NCBI GenBank assembly: GCA_024304985.1
Contig: JAMWZC010000003.1
Span: forward strand, 124,001 to 188,000
From: Paracoccaceae bacterium
GTDB taxonomy: Bacteria > Pseudomonadota > Alphaproteobacteria > Rhodobacterales > Rhodobacteraceae
DNA length: 64,000 bases
Direction of reading: 5' to 3'
Of the stretch, positions 43,179 through 53,629 are shown piece by piece. The number at the start of each line of letters is the position of its first letter. Position 1 is the stretch's first letter. The notes beneath the pieces are model-generated. The model did no database searches. It was not told where the DNA came from and saw only the letters and a list, made by a program, of their open reading frames with translations. Position numbers and translations under genes: made by a program.

Positions 43179-43240
43179 GAGTATTTTCAGCAAGATGAAA
43201 GGGACGGCCCGCCCCCCGCTTCATCTTGCATCAAATACTC
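43179..43240. repeat. 21-bp intergenic repeat, copies 5 and 6 in inverted pair
   Basis: Copies at 43179-43199 (GAGTATTT...CAAGATGAA) and 43220-43240 (TTCATCTTG...AAATACTC) can form a long hairpin with two perfect stems, GAGTATTT/AAATACTC and CAAGATGAA/TTCATCTTG. It lies between the decarboxylase stop (43250) and the XDH start, so it may terminate the decarboxylase transcript. Confidence 0.8.
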
Positions 43241-43249
43241 AAAAGACCA

Positions 43250-44377
43250 TCAGCCAGAAAACCCGGCGACCGTGATCATCGCCTCGGGACCATAGCCGTT
43301 GAACCGCGTGGCGATGGCATTGGAATAGGCGCCCATTCCGGCGAAGATCACATAATCCTCTTCCGCCAGATCGACGGGCAGCAGCACGGGATCGGGCAGC
43401 CGGTCGATGCTGTCGCAGGTGGGACCATAGACGACCCGCGGCGACATTGCCCCCGCGCGCGGCGCGCCATCCGCTGTCACTACACGGATCCGGTCATGAG
43501 CGGCGATATCGCGCCATTCCGCCAAGGCCCCATAGACCCCATCGTTCAGATAGACCGCCTCTCCGCGCAGGCTCTTGACCCGCGTCGCCAACTGGCACGC
43601 CTCGGCCACCATGGCGCGCCCCGGCTCGCAGACCAGCGCAGGCGCATCCGCGCCAAAGGCCGTGCGCACCTCGGCCCCGACCCGCGCGAAAACGCCCTCC
43701 AGATCTGGCGCCACGCCGCGATGTGCGGCAAAGCCCCCGCCCACGTTCAGCCGCCCCAGTGTGACACCCGCACGCCCCGCCACTTCGGCACAGGCGCGGA
43801 TATAGGCGGCCCATATGCCCGCATCGCCGCATTGCGTGCCCGGATGGAACGTCATCGCGGGCACAAAGCCCATCGTCGCCACCTGCCGCAGCAAAGCCAC
43901 CGCCGCATCCGGTCCCGCCCCGAACTTGGCCCCGAAATCATAGGCCGCGCCCTTGATCGGCAGCGCCAGCCGCACCGCCACTTCCGCCCCGCGCGGCAAT
44001 ACGGCCAGCTTGTCCAACTCCCCCACGCAATCGACCGAGGCCGAGGCAATACCCATCTGCACCGCCTGCGCCACCTCAGCCCGCGACCGCACGGGGTTGT
44101 TGTAATGCAAAACAGCCTCCGGGCAGACAGCCCGCACCCCCTGCATCTCGGGGATCGAGGCCACGTCGAACGCCCGCAGCCCCGCCGCCACCAGATTCGC
44201 CAGCACCACAGGCGCAGGGTTCGCCTTGACCGCATAGGTCACAAGGCCCGGAAATCCCGCCTGAAACCGCCGCGCCATGCGCTGCACTTCCGCCGGGCAG
44301 ACATACAACTGCGCCGCATCGGGCAAGACCTTGCGCAAATGCTCGTCCGGAGTGGACCAGATCGGATCGGATTTCAT
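43250..44377 (-). CDS. type III PLP decarboxylase (ornithine/diaminopimelate decarboxylase family)
   Basis: A 375-aa alanine-racemase-fold enzyme. PLP lysine is Lys51 in TYAVKANPAP, then FDVASIPEMQ, the glycine loop LNVGGGFA, EPGRAMVAEA and the catalytic-cysteine segment GPTCDSIDRL. This set is that of group IV decarboxylases acting on ornithine, lysine or similar diamines. The ATG at 44377 opens the domain. It is divergent from an Lrp/AsnC regulator 105 bp away, which may control it. The exact amino acid substrate cannot be told. Confidence 0.88.
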   Translation of the reverse strand: MKSDPIWSTPDEHLRKVLPDAAQLYVCPAEVQRMARRFQAGFPGLVTYAVKANPAPVVLANLVAAGLRAFDVASIPEMQGVRAVCPEAVLHYNNPVRSRAEVAQAVQMGIASASVDCVGELDKLAVLPRGAEVAVRLALPIKGAAYDFGAKFGAGPDAAVALLRQVATMGFVPAMTFHPGTQCGDAGIWAAYIRACAEVAGRAGVTLGRLNVGGGFAAHRGVAPDLEGVFARVGAEVRTAFGADAPALVCEPGRAMVAEACQLATRVKSLRGEAVYLNDGVYGALAEWRDIAAHDRIRVVTADGAPRAGAMSPRVVYGPTCDSIDRLPDPVLLPVDLAEEDYVIFAGMGAYSNAIATRFNGYGPEAMITVAGFSG

Positions 44378-44482
44378 GACTGTGCCTCGCTGCTCGTCTT
44401 TTGCCCAAGTCTGCGCCCGCATCCCGTCGATTCACTCCGTCACATCTTGCAATTCGCATTACTTTTTCGTCATATTGCCAGC

Positions 44483-44920
44483 ATGAGCATACAATTAGAC
44501 GATACAGACCGCGCCCTGCTGGCCCTTCTGGCCGAAAACGCGCGCCTGCCCGTGGCCACCCTCGCCCGCCGTCTCAACCTTGCCCGCAGCACGGCTCAGG
44601 CGCGCCTCGACAGGCTGGAACAATCGGGCGTCATCGCGGGCTATGCCCTGCGCCTTGGCCAATCCGTCCGCGCCCCCCTGCGCGCCACCGCCCTGCTGCA
44701 GATCGAACCGCGCTCTGCCCCCACGGTGCTCGCCCGCCTCAAATCACTGCCGCAGGTCACCCGCGTGAACACCACCTCGGGCCGTTTCGACCTCATCGTC
44801 GAGGTCACCGCCCGCACGACCGAGGAACTGGACGACACGCTCGACCGCATCATCGAGGCCAAGGGCGTACGCTCTTCGGAAAGCCTGATCCACCTGTCCA
44901 CCAAGCTGGACCGCGGCTAA
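44483..44920 (+). CDS. Lrp/AsnC-family transcriptional regulator
   Basis: A 145-aa protein. The N-terminal helix-turn-helix is DRALLALLAENARLPVATLARRLNLARSTAQARLDRLE, followed by a RAM/AsnC ligand domain (VTRVNTTSGRFDLIVEVTARTTEELDD). Lrp-type regulators sense amino acids and form octamers on DNA. Its position facing the PLP decarboxylase suggests it responds to that enzyme's substrate. The ATG at 44483 is used; other frames upstream run through the promoter region. Confidence 0.88.
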   Translation: MSIQLDDTDRALLALLAENARLPVATLARRLNLARSTAQARLDRLEQSGVIAGYALRLGQSVRAPLRATALLQIEPRSAPTVLARLKSLPQVTRVNTTSGRFDLIVEVTARTTEELDDTLDRIIEAKGVRSSESLIHLSTKLDRG

Positions 44921-45008
44921 GGCTACCGCAGCCCTTCCCCTTGGCGCATCAATTCGCTAGAGGGTCTGGAACCCCGGATTTTCAGACGATCAAGCAGGAT
45001 CACGCATC

Positions 45009-47960
45009 ATGGCCATGGACAAAACCTTCGACGCAGCCACCGCCGAAGCACGGCTTTCCGCAGCATGGGAGGCGGCAGGATGCTTCCGCGCAGGCGCCAA
45101 CGCCAAGCCCGGCGCGGATACCTTCTGCATCATGCTGCCGCCCCCCAATGTCACCGGATCGCTGCATGTCGGCCATGCCTTCAACCACACGCTGATGGAT
45201 GTGCTGATCCGCTGGAAACGCATGCAGGGCGTCGATACCCTCTGGCAGCCGGGTCTGGATCACGCCGGCATCGCCACGCAGTTGCAGGTGGAAAAACTGC
45301 TGGCCCAGACCAAACAACCGGGCCGGCGCGAGCTGGGGCGCGAGAAATTCCTCGAGAAAGTCTGGGAGTGGAAAGCCCAATACGGCGGCACCATCGTGAT
45401 GCAGGACAAGCGCCTCGGCACCTCGATGGATTGGGACCGGCTGGCCTTCACCATGACCGGCGCGCCGGGTGACCCTTCGGGCGGCACCGATGGGCCGAAC
45501 TTCCACGACGCCGTGATCAAGGTCTTCGTGGACATGTATAACAAGGGGCTGATCTATCGCGGCAAGCGACTGGTCAACTGGGACCCGCATTTTGAAACCG
45601 CCATCTCCGATCTGGAGGTCGAGAACCTCGAGACAGACGGCCATATGTGGCACTTCAAATACCCGCTGGCGGGCGGCGAAACCTACACCTATGTCGAGCG
45701 TGACGAGGACGGCAACGTCCTGTTCACCGAAGAACGCGACTACATCTCCATCGCCACCACCCGCCCCGAAACCATGCTGGGCGACGGCGCCGTGGCGGTT
45801 CATCCGGAAGATGAGCGTTACGCGCCAATCGTCGGAAAACTCTGCGAAATCCCCGTGGGTCCCAAGGAACATCGCCGCCTGATCCCGATCATCACCGACG
45901 AATATCCCGACCGCAATTTCGGCTCGGGCGCGGTCAAGATCACAGGCGCGCATGACTTCAACGACTATCAGGTGGCCAAGCGCGGCGGCATCCCCATGTA
46001 TCGCCTGATGGACACGCGCGGCCAGATGCGCGCCGATGGCGCCCCCTACAGCGATGCCGCAGCCCGTGCCCAGGCCATCGCGAATGGCGCGTCCTTTACC
46101 GAGGCCGAGGTGGACACCCTCAACCTCGTCCCCGACCACCTGCGCGGGCTCGACCGGTTCGAGGCGCGCAAACGCGTGGTGGCCGAGATCACCGCCGAAG
46201 GCCTCGCCGTCATGACCGAAGCCACCGATCCCCGTCTGGGCAAGGCCGCGCTCAAAGCCCCGTTGGAACCCTCCGAGGGCGGCGAAATGCGCACCGAGGA
46301 CGCACAGCTTGTCCCGCTGGTGGAATCCAAGAAAATCATGCAGCCCTTCGGCGACCGCTCCGGCGTGGTGATCGAACCCATGCTGACCGACCAATGGTTC
46401 GTGGACGCCGCCAAGGTGGTCGGCCCCGCGCTGGATGCCGTCCGCACAGGCCGCACGAAGATCATCCCCGAGTCAGGCGAAAAGGTCTATTACCACTGGC
46501 TTGAGAATATCGAGCCATGGTGCATCTCGCGCCAACTCTGGTGGGGTCACCAGATCCCGGTTTGGTTCGACGATGAGGGCCGCGAATACTGCGCCGCCTC
46601 CGAGGCTGAGGCGCAGGCCATGGCCCCGGGCAAGACCCTCACTCGCGACCCCGATGTTCTGGACACATGGTTCTCGTCGGGCCTCTGGCCCATCGGCACG
46701 CTGGGCTGGCCCGAGCAAACCCCGGAAATGGCGCGCTATTTCCCGACCGATGTGCTGATCACCGGGCAGGATATCCTCTTCTTCTGGGTCGCCCGCATGA
46801 TGATGATGCAACTGGCCGTCGTGGACGAAGTGCCCTTCCACACCGTCTACCTGCACCAACTTGTCCGCGACGAGAAGGGACAGAAAATGTCCAAGACGCG
46901 CGGCAATGTCATTGATCCCTTGCAGATCGTCGATGAATTCGGCGCCGATGCGCTGCGCTTCACCATGGTACAGATGGCCGCGCTGGGGGGCGTGCTGAAA
47001 CTCTCGACCGAGCGGATCAAGGGCTATCGCAACTTCGGCACCAAGATCTGGAACGCCTGCCGTTTCGCCGAAATGAACGGCGTCTGGGAGGGGCACGCGA
47101 CCCAGGCCACGCCGCCCGCAGCCACAGCCACCGTCAACCGCTGGATCATCGGCGAGACCGCCCGCGTCCGCGCCGAGGTGGACGCCGCCCTTGACGCCTA
47201 CCGCTTCAACGACGCCGCCAACGCTCTTTATGCCTTCGTCTGGGGCAAGGTCTGCGACTGGTATGTAGAATTCTCCAAGCCCCTCTTGATGGATGGCGAC
47301 GCCGAAACCCGCGCGGAAACGCAGAAAGTCATGGCATGGGTGCTGGATCAATGCCTGATCATGCTGCATCCGATCATGCCCTTCATCACCGAAGAACTCT
47401 GGTCCCAGACCGGCACCCGCGCCAAGATGCTGGTGCATGCCGACTGGCCCGCTTACAGCGCCACGGACCTCGCCGATCCCGCCGCAGACCGCGAAATGAC
47501 ATGGGTCATCGGCCTGATCGACGCCGTCCGCTCAGCCCGCGCCCAGATGCGCGTGCCCGCAGGTCTGCAAGTGCCGATGGTGCTGCGCGAACTGGACGCG
47601 CCGGGCCGCGAGGCATGGGCGCGCAACGAGGCGCTCATCCGCAAACTCGCCCGCATCGACAGCCTGACCGAAGTGCCCGCCTTCCCCAAAGGCACCGTCA
47701 CGATTCCCGTTGAGGGCGGGATTTTCGGCCTGCCTCTTGCCGATATCATCGACGTGGCGGAAGAAAAATCACGCCTCGAAAAGACCCTCGAAAAACTCGC
47801 CAAGGAAATCGGCGGGCTGAAAGGGCGCCTCAACAACCCCAATTTCGCCACCTCCGCCCCCGAAGAGGTGGTGGCGGAGACCCGCGACAACCTCGCCCTA
47901 CGGCTTGAGGAAGAAGCGACCCTGAAAACGGCGCTGTCGCAACTGGCCGAACTCGACTGA
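45009..47960 (+). CDS. valS: valyl-tRNA synthetase
   Basis: A 983-aa class I synthetase charging tRNA-Val. The HIGH motif is [15 protein letters not shown], the KMSKS loop is [14 protein letters not shown], and the editing domain and C-terminal coiled-coil arm ([23 protein letters not shown]) are present. The length is normal. An ATG at 45009 and another at 45015 are both usable. The gene follows the Lrp regulator by about 90 bp and converges on the crotonase gene, with the seventh repeat copy in between. Confidence 0.97.
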   Translation: MAMDKTFDAATAEARLSAAWEAAGCFRAGANAKPGADTFCIMLPPPNVTGSLHVGHAFNHTLMDVLIRWKRMQGVDTLWQPGLDHAGIATQLQVEKLLAQTKQPGRRELGREKFLEKVWEWKAQYGGTIVMQDKRLGTSMDWDRLAFTMTGAPGDPSGGTDGPNFHDAVIKVFVDMYNKGLIYRGKRLVNWDPHFETAISDLEVENLETDGHMWHFKYPLAGGETYTYVERDEDGNVLFTEERDYISIATTRPETMLGDGAVAVHPEDERYAPIVGKLCEIPVGPKEHRRLIPIITDEYPDRNFGSGAVKITGAHDFNDYQVAKRGGIPMYRLMDTRGQMRADGAPYSDAAARAQAIANGASFTEAEVDTLNLVPDHLRGLDRFEARKRVVAEITAEGLAVMTEATDPRLGKAALKAPLEPSEGGEMRTEDAQLVPLVESKKIMQPFGDRSGVVIEPMLTDQWFVDAAKVVGPALDAVRTGRTKIIPESGEKVYYHWLENIEPWCISRQLWWGHQIPVWFDDEGREYCAASEAEAQAMAPGKTLTRDPDVLDTWFSSGLWPIGTLGWPEQTPEMARYFPTDVLITGQDILFFWVARMMMMQLAVVDEVPFHTVYLHQLVRDEKGQKMSKTRGNVIDPLQIVDEFGADALRFTMVQMAALGGVLKLSTERIKGYRNFGTKIWNACRFAEMNGVWEGHATQATPPAATATVNRWIIGETARVRAEVDAALDAYRFNDAANALYAFVWGKVCDWYVEFSKPLLMDGDAETRAETQKVMAWVLDQCLIMLHPIMPFITEELWSQTGTRAKMLVHADWPAYSATDLADPAADREMTWVIGLIDAVRSARAQMRVPAGLQVPMVLRELDAPGREAWARNEALIRKLARIDSLTEVPAFPKGTVTIPVEGGIFGLPLADIIDVAEEKSRLEKTLEKLAKEIGGLKGRLNNPNFATSAPEEVVAETRDNLALRLEEEATLKTALSQLAELD

Positions 47961-47997
47961 CGCAAAAGCAAAGGGGGGCCAAGCGCCTCCCTTTCAT

Positions 47998-48018
47998 TTC
48001 ATCTTGCCTTAAATACTC
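47998..48018. repeat. 21-bp intergenic repeat, copy 7
   Basis: TTCATCTTGCCTT then AAATACTC, between the convergent ends of valS and the crotonase gene, 38 bp past the valS stop. Confidence 0.75.
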
Positions 48019-48044
48019 AAAGCGCGCCGCAGCCGCGCAAGGCC

Positions 48045-48830
48045 TCAGCCGAATTTCGGCGCGCGGCCCTGCATGTTTGCTGCAATCACTTCCATCTGAT
48101 GCGGCTTGCCGATCAGGTCCACCTGCTCGCGGCTCTCATGCCAGAGCACGGTTTTCGCATCCGCCTGTTCCGCCAGCCCGATCAACCGCTTGGCCGCGCG
48201 CATCGCACTGGGGCTTTTGCCCGCGATCACAGCCGCCATGGCACGCGCCGCCGCAAGCGGATCATCGGCCAGTTCCGTCACCAGCCCCCAGCCCAAAGCC
48301 TGCGCCGCATCAATGGGTTCGGCGGTATAGGTCATGCGCCGGATCACATCCGTCCGTGTCAGTTGCGGCAGGATCACCATGCCGCCCATATCCGGCACCA
48401 GCCCCCATTTCATCTCCATGATGGCAACCTTGGTATCAGGGGCCGCGATCCGCACATCCGCCCCCAGCGCCATCTGAAACCCCGCGCCATAGGCCACCCC
48501 GTGCAGCGCCGCGATCACCGGCACCGGCACCGCGCGCCAGACCAGCGCCACCTGCTGCATCAGGTTCGCATCGCCATGCGAGCGCGGCATGATCCGCGCC
48601 TCGGGGTCCTGCGCGGCAAAGGCTGCGAAACTTGCCACGTCGAGGCCCGCACAGAACGCCCGCCCCTCACCCGACAGCACCACGGCGCGGATATCGGCAT
48701 TGTCGATCAGCCCCGTGCCCGCCTCGACCACAGCCTCGGCCATAGCCGGGTCCACGGCATTCATCTTGTCGCCCCGCGTCAGGGTGACATGGGCGATATG
48801 GTCCTTGATCTCGACAGATACGCGGCTCAT
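48045..48830 (-). CDS. crotonase-family enoyl-CoA hydratase/isomerase
   Basis: A 261-aa crotonase. The oxyanion-hole segments are GRAFCAGLDVASF and LHGVAYGAGFQMALGADVRIA; the MEMKWGLVPDMGGM region replaces the usual catalytic glutamate pattern, as in many less-characterised crotonases. It acts on an acyl-CoA thioester of unknown identity. The ATG at 48830 has GGAGGAG 5 nt upstream. It is divergent from the aminotransferase gene at 48978. Confidence 0.87.
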   Translation of the reverse strand: MSRVSVEIKDHIAHVTLTRGDKMNAVDPAMAEAVVEAGTGLIDNADIRAVVLSGEGRAFCAGLDVASFAAFAAQDPEARIMPRSHGDANLMQQVALVWRAVPVPVIAALHGVAYGAGFQMALGADVRIAAPDTKVAIMEMKWGLVPDMGGMVILPQLTRTDVIRRMTYTAEPIDAAQALGWGLVTELADDPLAAARAMAAVIAGKSPSAMRAAKRLIGLAEQADAKTVLWHESREQVDLIGKPHQMEVIAANMQGRAPKFG

Positions 48831-48977
48831 GCGGGCTCCTCCTTGGATGTCCCCGCCAGTCTTGCCACAAACCGCGCCCCGATCCAGCACGACGTTGGGG
48901 CAGAGTATCCCCTGCCGGGGTGCGAGGACAGATCACGCACACTTGCCGAAACCCCGGCCCTTGGGTTATCTGGCGCC

Positions 48978-50087
48978 ATGACCGGACCCAGATTGACACC
49001 GCTTGCCGCCAGCCTTCCCGCCACCGTGCCCTTCGTCGGGCCCGAAGCGCAGGAGCGCTCGATGAACCGCCCCTTCGCCGCCCGTCTGGGCGCGAACGAA
49101 AGCGTCTTCGGCCCCTCGCCTCGCGCCATTGCCGCGATGCAGGCCGCAGCCGGCGAGATCTGGATGTATGGCGACCCCGAGGCCCATGACCTGCGCCACG
49201 CCCTTGCCGCCCATCACGGCTGCGCCCCCGCCAATATCATGATCGGCGAAGGGATCGACGGGATGCTGGGCTATCTCGTGCGCCTGTTGGTGGCACCGGG
49301 CGATGCGGTGGTCACCTCGGACGGGGCCTATCCCACCTTCAACTACCACGTCGCGGGCTTCGGCGGCACGCTGCACAAGGTGCCCTACAAGGGTGACCAT
49401 GAGGACCCCGCCGCCCTGATGGCCAAGGCGGCCGAGGTCAACGCCAAACTCGTCTACCTCGCCAATCCCGACAACCCGATGGGCAGCCATCACACGGGTG
49501 ACGCCATCGCCAAAGCCCTCGACGCGCTGCCCGCCGGCACGCTGCTGGTGCTGGACGAGGCGTATATCGACCTCGCCCCCACAGACACAGCCGCCCCCAT
49601 CGCCGCCGATGATCCCCGCGTGATCCGGATGCGCACCTTTTCCAAGGGCTATGGCATGGCCGGTGCCCGCGTGGGCTATGCCATCGGGGCCGCGCCGTTG
49701 ATCGACGCGTTCAACAAGGTGCGCAACCATTTCGGCATGAACCGCGCAGCCCTCGCAGGCGCGCTGGCCGCCCTCAGCGATCAGGACTGGATGACCCATG
49801 TCCGCGCCGAGGTGGCCACCGCCCGCGACCGCATCGCCGCCATCGCCCGCGACAACGGCCTGACGCCGCTGCCATCCGCCACCAATTTCGTGACCGTCGA
49901 TTGCGGCGGCGATGGTGCGCTGGCCGCCCGCGTCCGCGACGCGCTGGTCGCGCGCGGCATCTTCGTGCGCATGCCCTTCGTGGCCCCACAGAACCGCTGC
50001 ATCCGCATCAGCTGCGGCACACCGGCCGATCTGGACCTGCTGGCCGCCGCCCTGCCTGACGCCCTGCAGGCCGCCCGCGCCGCCTGA
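48978..50087 (+). CDS. class I/II aminotransferase, histidinol-phosphate-aminotransferase-like
   Basis: A 369-aa PLP enzyme. The N-terminal segment LGANESVFGPSPRAIAAM and the PLP-lysine region MRTFSKGYGMAGARVGYAIG are of HisC type, as is LANPDNPMGSHH. Substrate can be histidinol phosphate, phenylalanine or another amino acid; this copy is not in a his operon. The ATG at 48978 starts shortly before the conserved part. The end is 25 bp from the stop of the convergent glyoxylate aminotransferase gene. Confidence 0.87.
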   Translation: MTGPRLTPLAASLPATVPFVGPEAQERSMNRPFAARLGANESVFGPSPRAIAAMQAAAGEIWMYGDPEAHDLRHALAAHHGCAPANIMIGEGIDGMLGYLVRLLVAPGDAVVTSDGAYPTFNYHVAGFGGTLHKVPYKGDHEDPAALMAKAAEVNAKLVYLANPDNPMGSHHTGDAIAKALDALPAGTLLVLDEAYIDLAPTDTAAPIAADDPRVIRMRTFSKGYGMAGARVGYAIGAAPLIDAFNKVRNHFGMNRAALAGALAALSDQDWMTHVRAEVATARDRIAAIARDNGLTPLPSATNFVTVDCGGDGALAARVRDALVARGIFVRMPFVAPQNRCIRISCGTPADLDLLAAALPDALQAARAA

Positions 50088-50112
50088 ACCGCGCCGGACG
50101 CAAGGGGGACCC

Positions 50113-51309
50113 TTACCCCCGCGCCATCACGCCCGCCGCCGCCTCCAGCGCGCCGGACCCATGCGGGATATCCAGCGCCATGAACCCGGCCTGCATCGCT
50201 CCCAGCGCGCCCATCACCATATGGGCATTCACATGCCCCATATGGCCGATGCGGAAAAACCCGTGCCACTCGGGATCACCGGGTTCCGCCATGCCCAGAC
50301 CAATGCCCAGCGTCACCCCCGCCTGATGCTCGGTCCATTTGCGCAGGTCCGTGCCATAGGGCGCTCCGATCCGCAGCGCCGTCACAGCCCGGCTGCGATG
50401 CGCGGCATCGGCGATGTTCAACTCCAGAGGACCACCCTGCCCCCAGACCTCGCAGGCCGCCCAGATCGCGCGGGCCAGCACATCATGCCGCGCCCAGATC
50501 GCCTCGATCCCTTCCGCGTGGATCATATCAAGCGCCGCGCGCAGACCATAGAGGTGATGCGTCGGCGCGGTGCCGCCCGAATATTGAAAGAAATACTCAG
50601 GATTCGCGCGCGGCACCCAATCCCAATAGCGGCTGACCCGCTCCATCCGGCTCCGCGCCTCTGCTGCGCGCGGGCCGAAGAACACGAACCCCAGTCCCGG
50701 CGGCACCATCAGCCCCTTCTGGCTGGCCGCCACCATCACATCGACGCCCCAGGCATCCATCTCGAACCGGTCGCACCCCAAAGAGGCGATGCAATCCGCC
50801 ATCAGCAGCGCCGGATGCCCTGCCGCGTCCAGCGCCGCGCGCAGCCCTGCAATGTCGTTCAACACCGAACTCGACGTGTCCACATGACTGGCCAGAACCG
50901 CCTTGATCCGGTGCTCCCGGTCCGCGCGCAGCGCCGCCTCGACCCGGTCCAGATCAAACGGCGCGCGTTTTCCGAAGTCGATCACCTGCACATCGCAGCC
51001 CAGACCGGCCGCCATATCGCCCCAGCCATGCCCGAACCGCCCCGTGGCGGGCACCAGCACCCGGTCGCCGGGGGCCACCACATTGGCCAAAGCCGCCTCC
51101 CAGGCCGCATGGCCATTGCCGATATAGAAGGTCGCCGCATGTTCGGTGCGCGCCACACGGCGCAGATCGGGGATCAGGCTGTCCGTCAGCGCCACCAGAT
51201 CGCCCTCATAGATGTTCGGCGCGGAACGGTGCATCGCGCGCAGCACCTCCTCGGGCATGACCGAGGGACCGGGGATGGCCAGATAGGGGCGACCGTGGGC
51301 AAGGCTCAT
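50113..51309 (-). CDS. class V aminotransferase (serine/alanine-glyoxylate type)
   Basis: A 398-aa PLP enzyme. PLP lysine lies in VMVAASQKGLMVPPGLGF; GNGHAAWEAALANVV and PGPSVMPEEVLRAMHR are typical of the serine-glyoxylate/alanine-glyoxylate aminotransferase group. It would convert glyoxylate to glycine using an amino donor. The ATG at 51309 has GGAGAAG just upstream. It is the only gene on its strand here. Purine or one-carbon pathway context is not visible. Confidence 0.88.
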   Translation of the reverse strand: MSLAHGRPYLAIPGPSVMPEEVLRAMHRSAPNIYEGDLVALTDSLIPDLRRVARTEHAATFYIGNGHAAWEAALANVVAPGDRVLVPATGRFGHGWGDMAAGLGCDVQVIDFGKRAPFDLDRVEAALRADREHRIKAVLASHVDTSSSVLNDIAGLRAALDAAGHPALLMADCIASLGCDRFEMDAWGVDVMVAASQKGLMVPPGLGFVFFGPRAAEARSRMERVSRYWDWVPRANPEYFFQYSGGTAPTHHLYGLRAALDMIHAEGIEAIWARHDVLARAIWAACEVWGQGGPLELNIADAAHRSRAVTALRIGAPYGTDLRKWTEHQAGVTLGIGLGMAEPGDPEWHGFFRIGHMGHVNAHMVMGALGAMQAGFMALDIPHGSGALEAAAGVMARG

Positions 51310-51450
51310 ATGACTTCTCCGATGACGTGACCGCGCGACACTATCCCCTTGCCGTGCGGCGTCAATCACCCGCATGCCCCGGCGGCAAACTTGCCAGCGC
51401 GGGGTCAAGCCTTTACATGAGGATGCAGCGCAAGTGACCACAGGACGCAG

Positions 51451-52125
51451 ATGAACCCGCTTTCCCGATTGTTGCAGAGGGACCGCCCCGCGCGGCTTCC
51501 CTCGGAGGGTGATCTGTCCGATCCCGGCCAGCGGCGGCGGGCATTCTGGGCCTATCAATTCATGGACCACGCCATCCTGCGCCATGTCTGGAGCAACTTT
51601 GACCAGATCGCGCCGGGCGTGTACCGCTCGAACCAGCCGGGCCACTGGCGGCTGAAACGCTATCGCGCCATGGGTATCAAGACGGTCCTCTACCTGCGCG
51701 CCTCATCCGAGAAATGGGCCTTCCATTTCGAACGTGAAAGCCTTGATGCCCTCGGCATGACCATGATCAGCGCCCCGCTGCATTCGCGCAGCGCCCCCAC
51801 GCGCGAAGCCGTGCAGACCCTGATCGCGGCCTTCCGCAGCATCGACAAACCCTTCCTGATGCATTGCAAATCGGGGGCCGACCGCGCCGGGCTGGCCAGC
51901 GCCATCTATCTCATGGTGATCGAGGGCAAGGATCTGCACGCCGCGCGCAAGATGCTGTCGCTGCGCTATATCCACCTGCGCTTTACCAAGACCGGCGTGC
52001 TGGACCTGATGCTGGACCACTACGCTGCCCGCAACGCCGCAAGCCCCATCGGATTCGAGGACTGGATCGACCGCGAATATGATGCAGCGGCCCTGCAAGC
52101 GGCCTTCGACGCCAGCCGCGCCTGA
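51451..52125 (+). CDS. tyrosine/dual-specificity protein phosphatase family protein
   Basis: A 224-aa protein with the CX5R phosphatase loop at Cys139-Arg145 (MHCKSGADRAG) and an N-terminal region (IAPGVYRSNQPGHWRLKR) typical of bacterial DSP-like phosphatases. It is cytosolic with no membrane segment. Substrate unknown: phosphotyrosine or phosphoinositide-like. The start ATG at 51451 follows an A/G-rich stretch. Next gene is ygfZ-like, 81 bp downstream. Confidence 0.85.
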   Translation: MNPLSRLLQRDRPARLPSEGDLSDPGQRRRAFWAYQFMDHAILRHVWSNFDQIAPGVYRSNQPGHWRLKRYRAMGIKTVLYLRASSEKWAFHFERESLDALGMTMISAPLHSRSAPTREAVQTLIAAFRSIDKPFLMHCKSGADRAGLASAIYLMVIEGKDLHAARKMLSLRYIHLRFTKTGVLDLMLDHYAARNAASPIGFEDWIDREYDAAALQAAFDASRA

Positions 52126-52206
52126 CCCCCTGTTGCAGCCGCCCGGCGCAGCCCATATCCTGAAGGTGAATGCCGGGCCCTGCCCCAACAGACTGGACCA
52201 TCTGCC

Positions 52207-52941
52207 ATGACACGACGCATCTACCGTCTGACCGGCCCTGACGCCCGCCACTTCCTGCAAGGGCTGACGACGAATGACATCTCGGGCATCGACCGCGGAC
52301 TGGTCTACACCGCCATGCTGACACCGCAGGGCAAATACATCGCGGATTTCTTCCTGACGGCGCAGGGCGATGCCATCCTGCTGGATGTGGATGACAGCAT
52401 CGGCCCTGCGCTGGTGCAGCGCCTCACGATGTATAAACTCCGCTCCAATGTGCAGATCACCGAGACCGACCTCAAGCTCGCGCGCGGCACCGGCCCGGCA
52501 CCGACAGGCGCCCTGCCCGATCCGCGCCATCCCGATCTGGGCTGGCGGCTCTATGACGATCAGGGCGGCGATGACGGCACCGATTGGGACGCCATCCGCG
52601 TGGCGCATTGCATCCCTGAAACCGGGATCGAACTGACACCGGACACCTATATCCTCGAGGCCGGTTTCGAGCGCCTGCACGGCGTCGATTTCCGCAAGGG
52701 CTGCTATGTCGGGCAGGAAGTGACCGCCCGGATGAAGCACAAGACCGAACTGCGCAAGGGGCTCGTGCGGGTGACCATAACAGGGGACGCCGCGCCGGGA
52801 GCCGAGATCACGGCCGATGGCAAAGCGGCCGGGACGCTCCATACCCGGTCGGGCGGCTTCGCCATCGCCTATCTGCGGCTGGACCGCGCCACAGGCCCGA
52901 TGCAGGCGGGCGCGGCGCAAGTGACACTGGCCGACGGCTAA
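52207..52941 (+). CDS. ygfZ: YgfZ/GcvT-family folate-binding iron-sulfur cluster protein
   Basis: A 244-aa protein with the YgfZ signature KGCYVGQEVTARMKHK, whose cysteine is the conserved one in KGCYxGQE. It has an N-terminal GcvT-like fold (YRLTGPDARHFLQGLTTNDI). YgfZ supports repair or assembly of some Fe-S clusters with folate. The ATG at 52207 is used. It is followed by a strong bidirectional-looking hairpin before the convergent efp gene. Confidence 0.9.
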   Translation: MTRRIYRLTGPDARHFLQGLTTNDISGIDRGLVYTAMLTPQGKYIADFFLTAQGDAILLDVDDSIGPALVQRLTMYKLRSNVQITETDLKLARGTGPAPTGALPDPRHPDLGWRLYDDQGGDDGTDWDAIRVAHCIPETGIELTPDTYILEAGFERLHGVDFRKGCYVGQEVTARMKHKTELRKGLVRVTITGDAAPGAEITADGKAAGTLHTRSGGFAIAYLRLDRATGPMQAGAAQVTLADG

Positions 52942-53015
52942 GCCCCGTCCAGACAGGCACAGCTTTGCAACAAATGCATGACGCCACGTCATTCACCTGA
53001 CGACCGCCCAAAAGA

Positions 53016-53040
53016 AAACCGCCCCGGCTTGGGGCGGTTT
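53016..53040 (-). terminator. terminator between ygfZ and efp
   Basis: AAACCGCCCC (53016-53025) and GGGGCGGTTT (53031-53040) form a perfect 10-bp stem with a 5-nt loop. On the minus strand it is followed by TCTTTT, so it best fits efp termination (stop at 53066), and it may also serve ygfZ. Confidence 0.85.
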
Positions 53041-53065
53041 GTCATTCCGATCAACCGATCACGCC

Positions 53066-53629
53066 TCAGGCGCGTTCGACATATTCCATCAGTTCTGTGT
53101 TCACGATGACGCTTTCATCCGGCCCCACGAAGGGCGGCACAAGGATACGCACGCCATTGTCCAGGATCGCGGGCTTGAAGCTGTTGGCCGCCGTCTGGCC
53201 CTTCACGACCGGCTCTGTCTCGACAACCTTGCAGGTGACTTTCTGCGGCAGCGTCGCGTTCAGCGCCTCCTGGTCATAATATTCGATATGCACCATCATC
53301 CCGTCCTGCAGGAAGGGGCGGCGCTCTCCCAGAATGTCCACGGGCAGTTCGATCTGCTCGTAAGTCTCTGAATCCATGAACACAAGCATACCGTCCTGCT
53401 CATACAGGAACTGCTGGTCCTTTTGGTCCAGACGCACCCGCTCGACCTTGTCGGCACTGCGGAAGCGCTCGTTCAGTTTCGATCCGTTACGCAGGTTGCG
53501 CATCTCGACCTGCGCGAAGGCACCGCCCTTGCCGGGCTTCACATGATCGACCTTCACAGCAGCCCAGAGACCGCCGTTATGCTCCAGCACATTGCCGGGG
53601 CGGATTTCGTTTCCGTTGATTTTGGGCAT
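53066..53629 (-). CDS. efp: elongation factor P
   Basis: A 187-aa protein that relieves ribosome stalling at proline runs. The three-domain EF-P pattern is clear: N-terminal [17 protein letters not shown] with the loop KPGKGGAF that carries the modifiable lysine, then [16 protein letters not shown], and the C-terminal OB domains ([18 protein letters not shown]-like segment). Length normal. The ATG at 53629 is unambiguous. No modification genes (epmA, epmB) adjoin. Confidence 0.97.
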   Translation of the reverse strand: MPKINGNEIRPGNVLEHNGGLWAAVKVDHVKPGKGGAFAQVEMRNLRNGSKLNERFRSADKVERVRLDQKDQQFLYEQDGMLVFMDSETYEQIELPVDILGERRPFLQDGMMVHIEYYDQEALNATLPQKVTCKVVETEPVVKGQTAANSFKPAILDNGVRILVPPFVGPDESVIVNTELMEYVERA

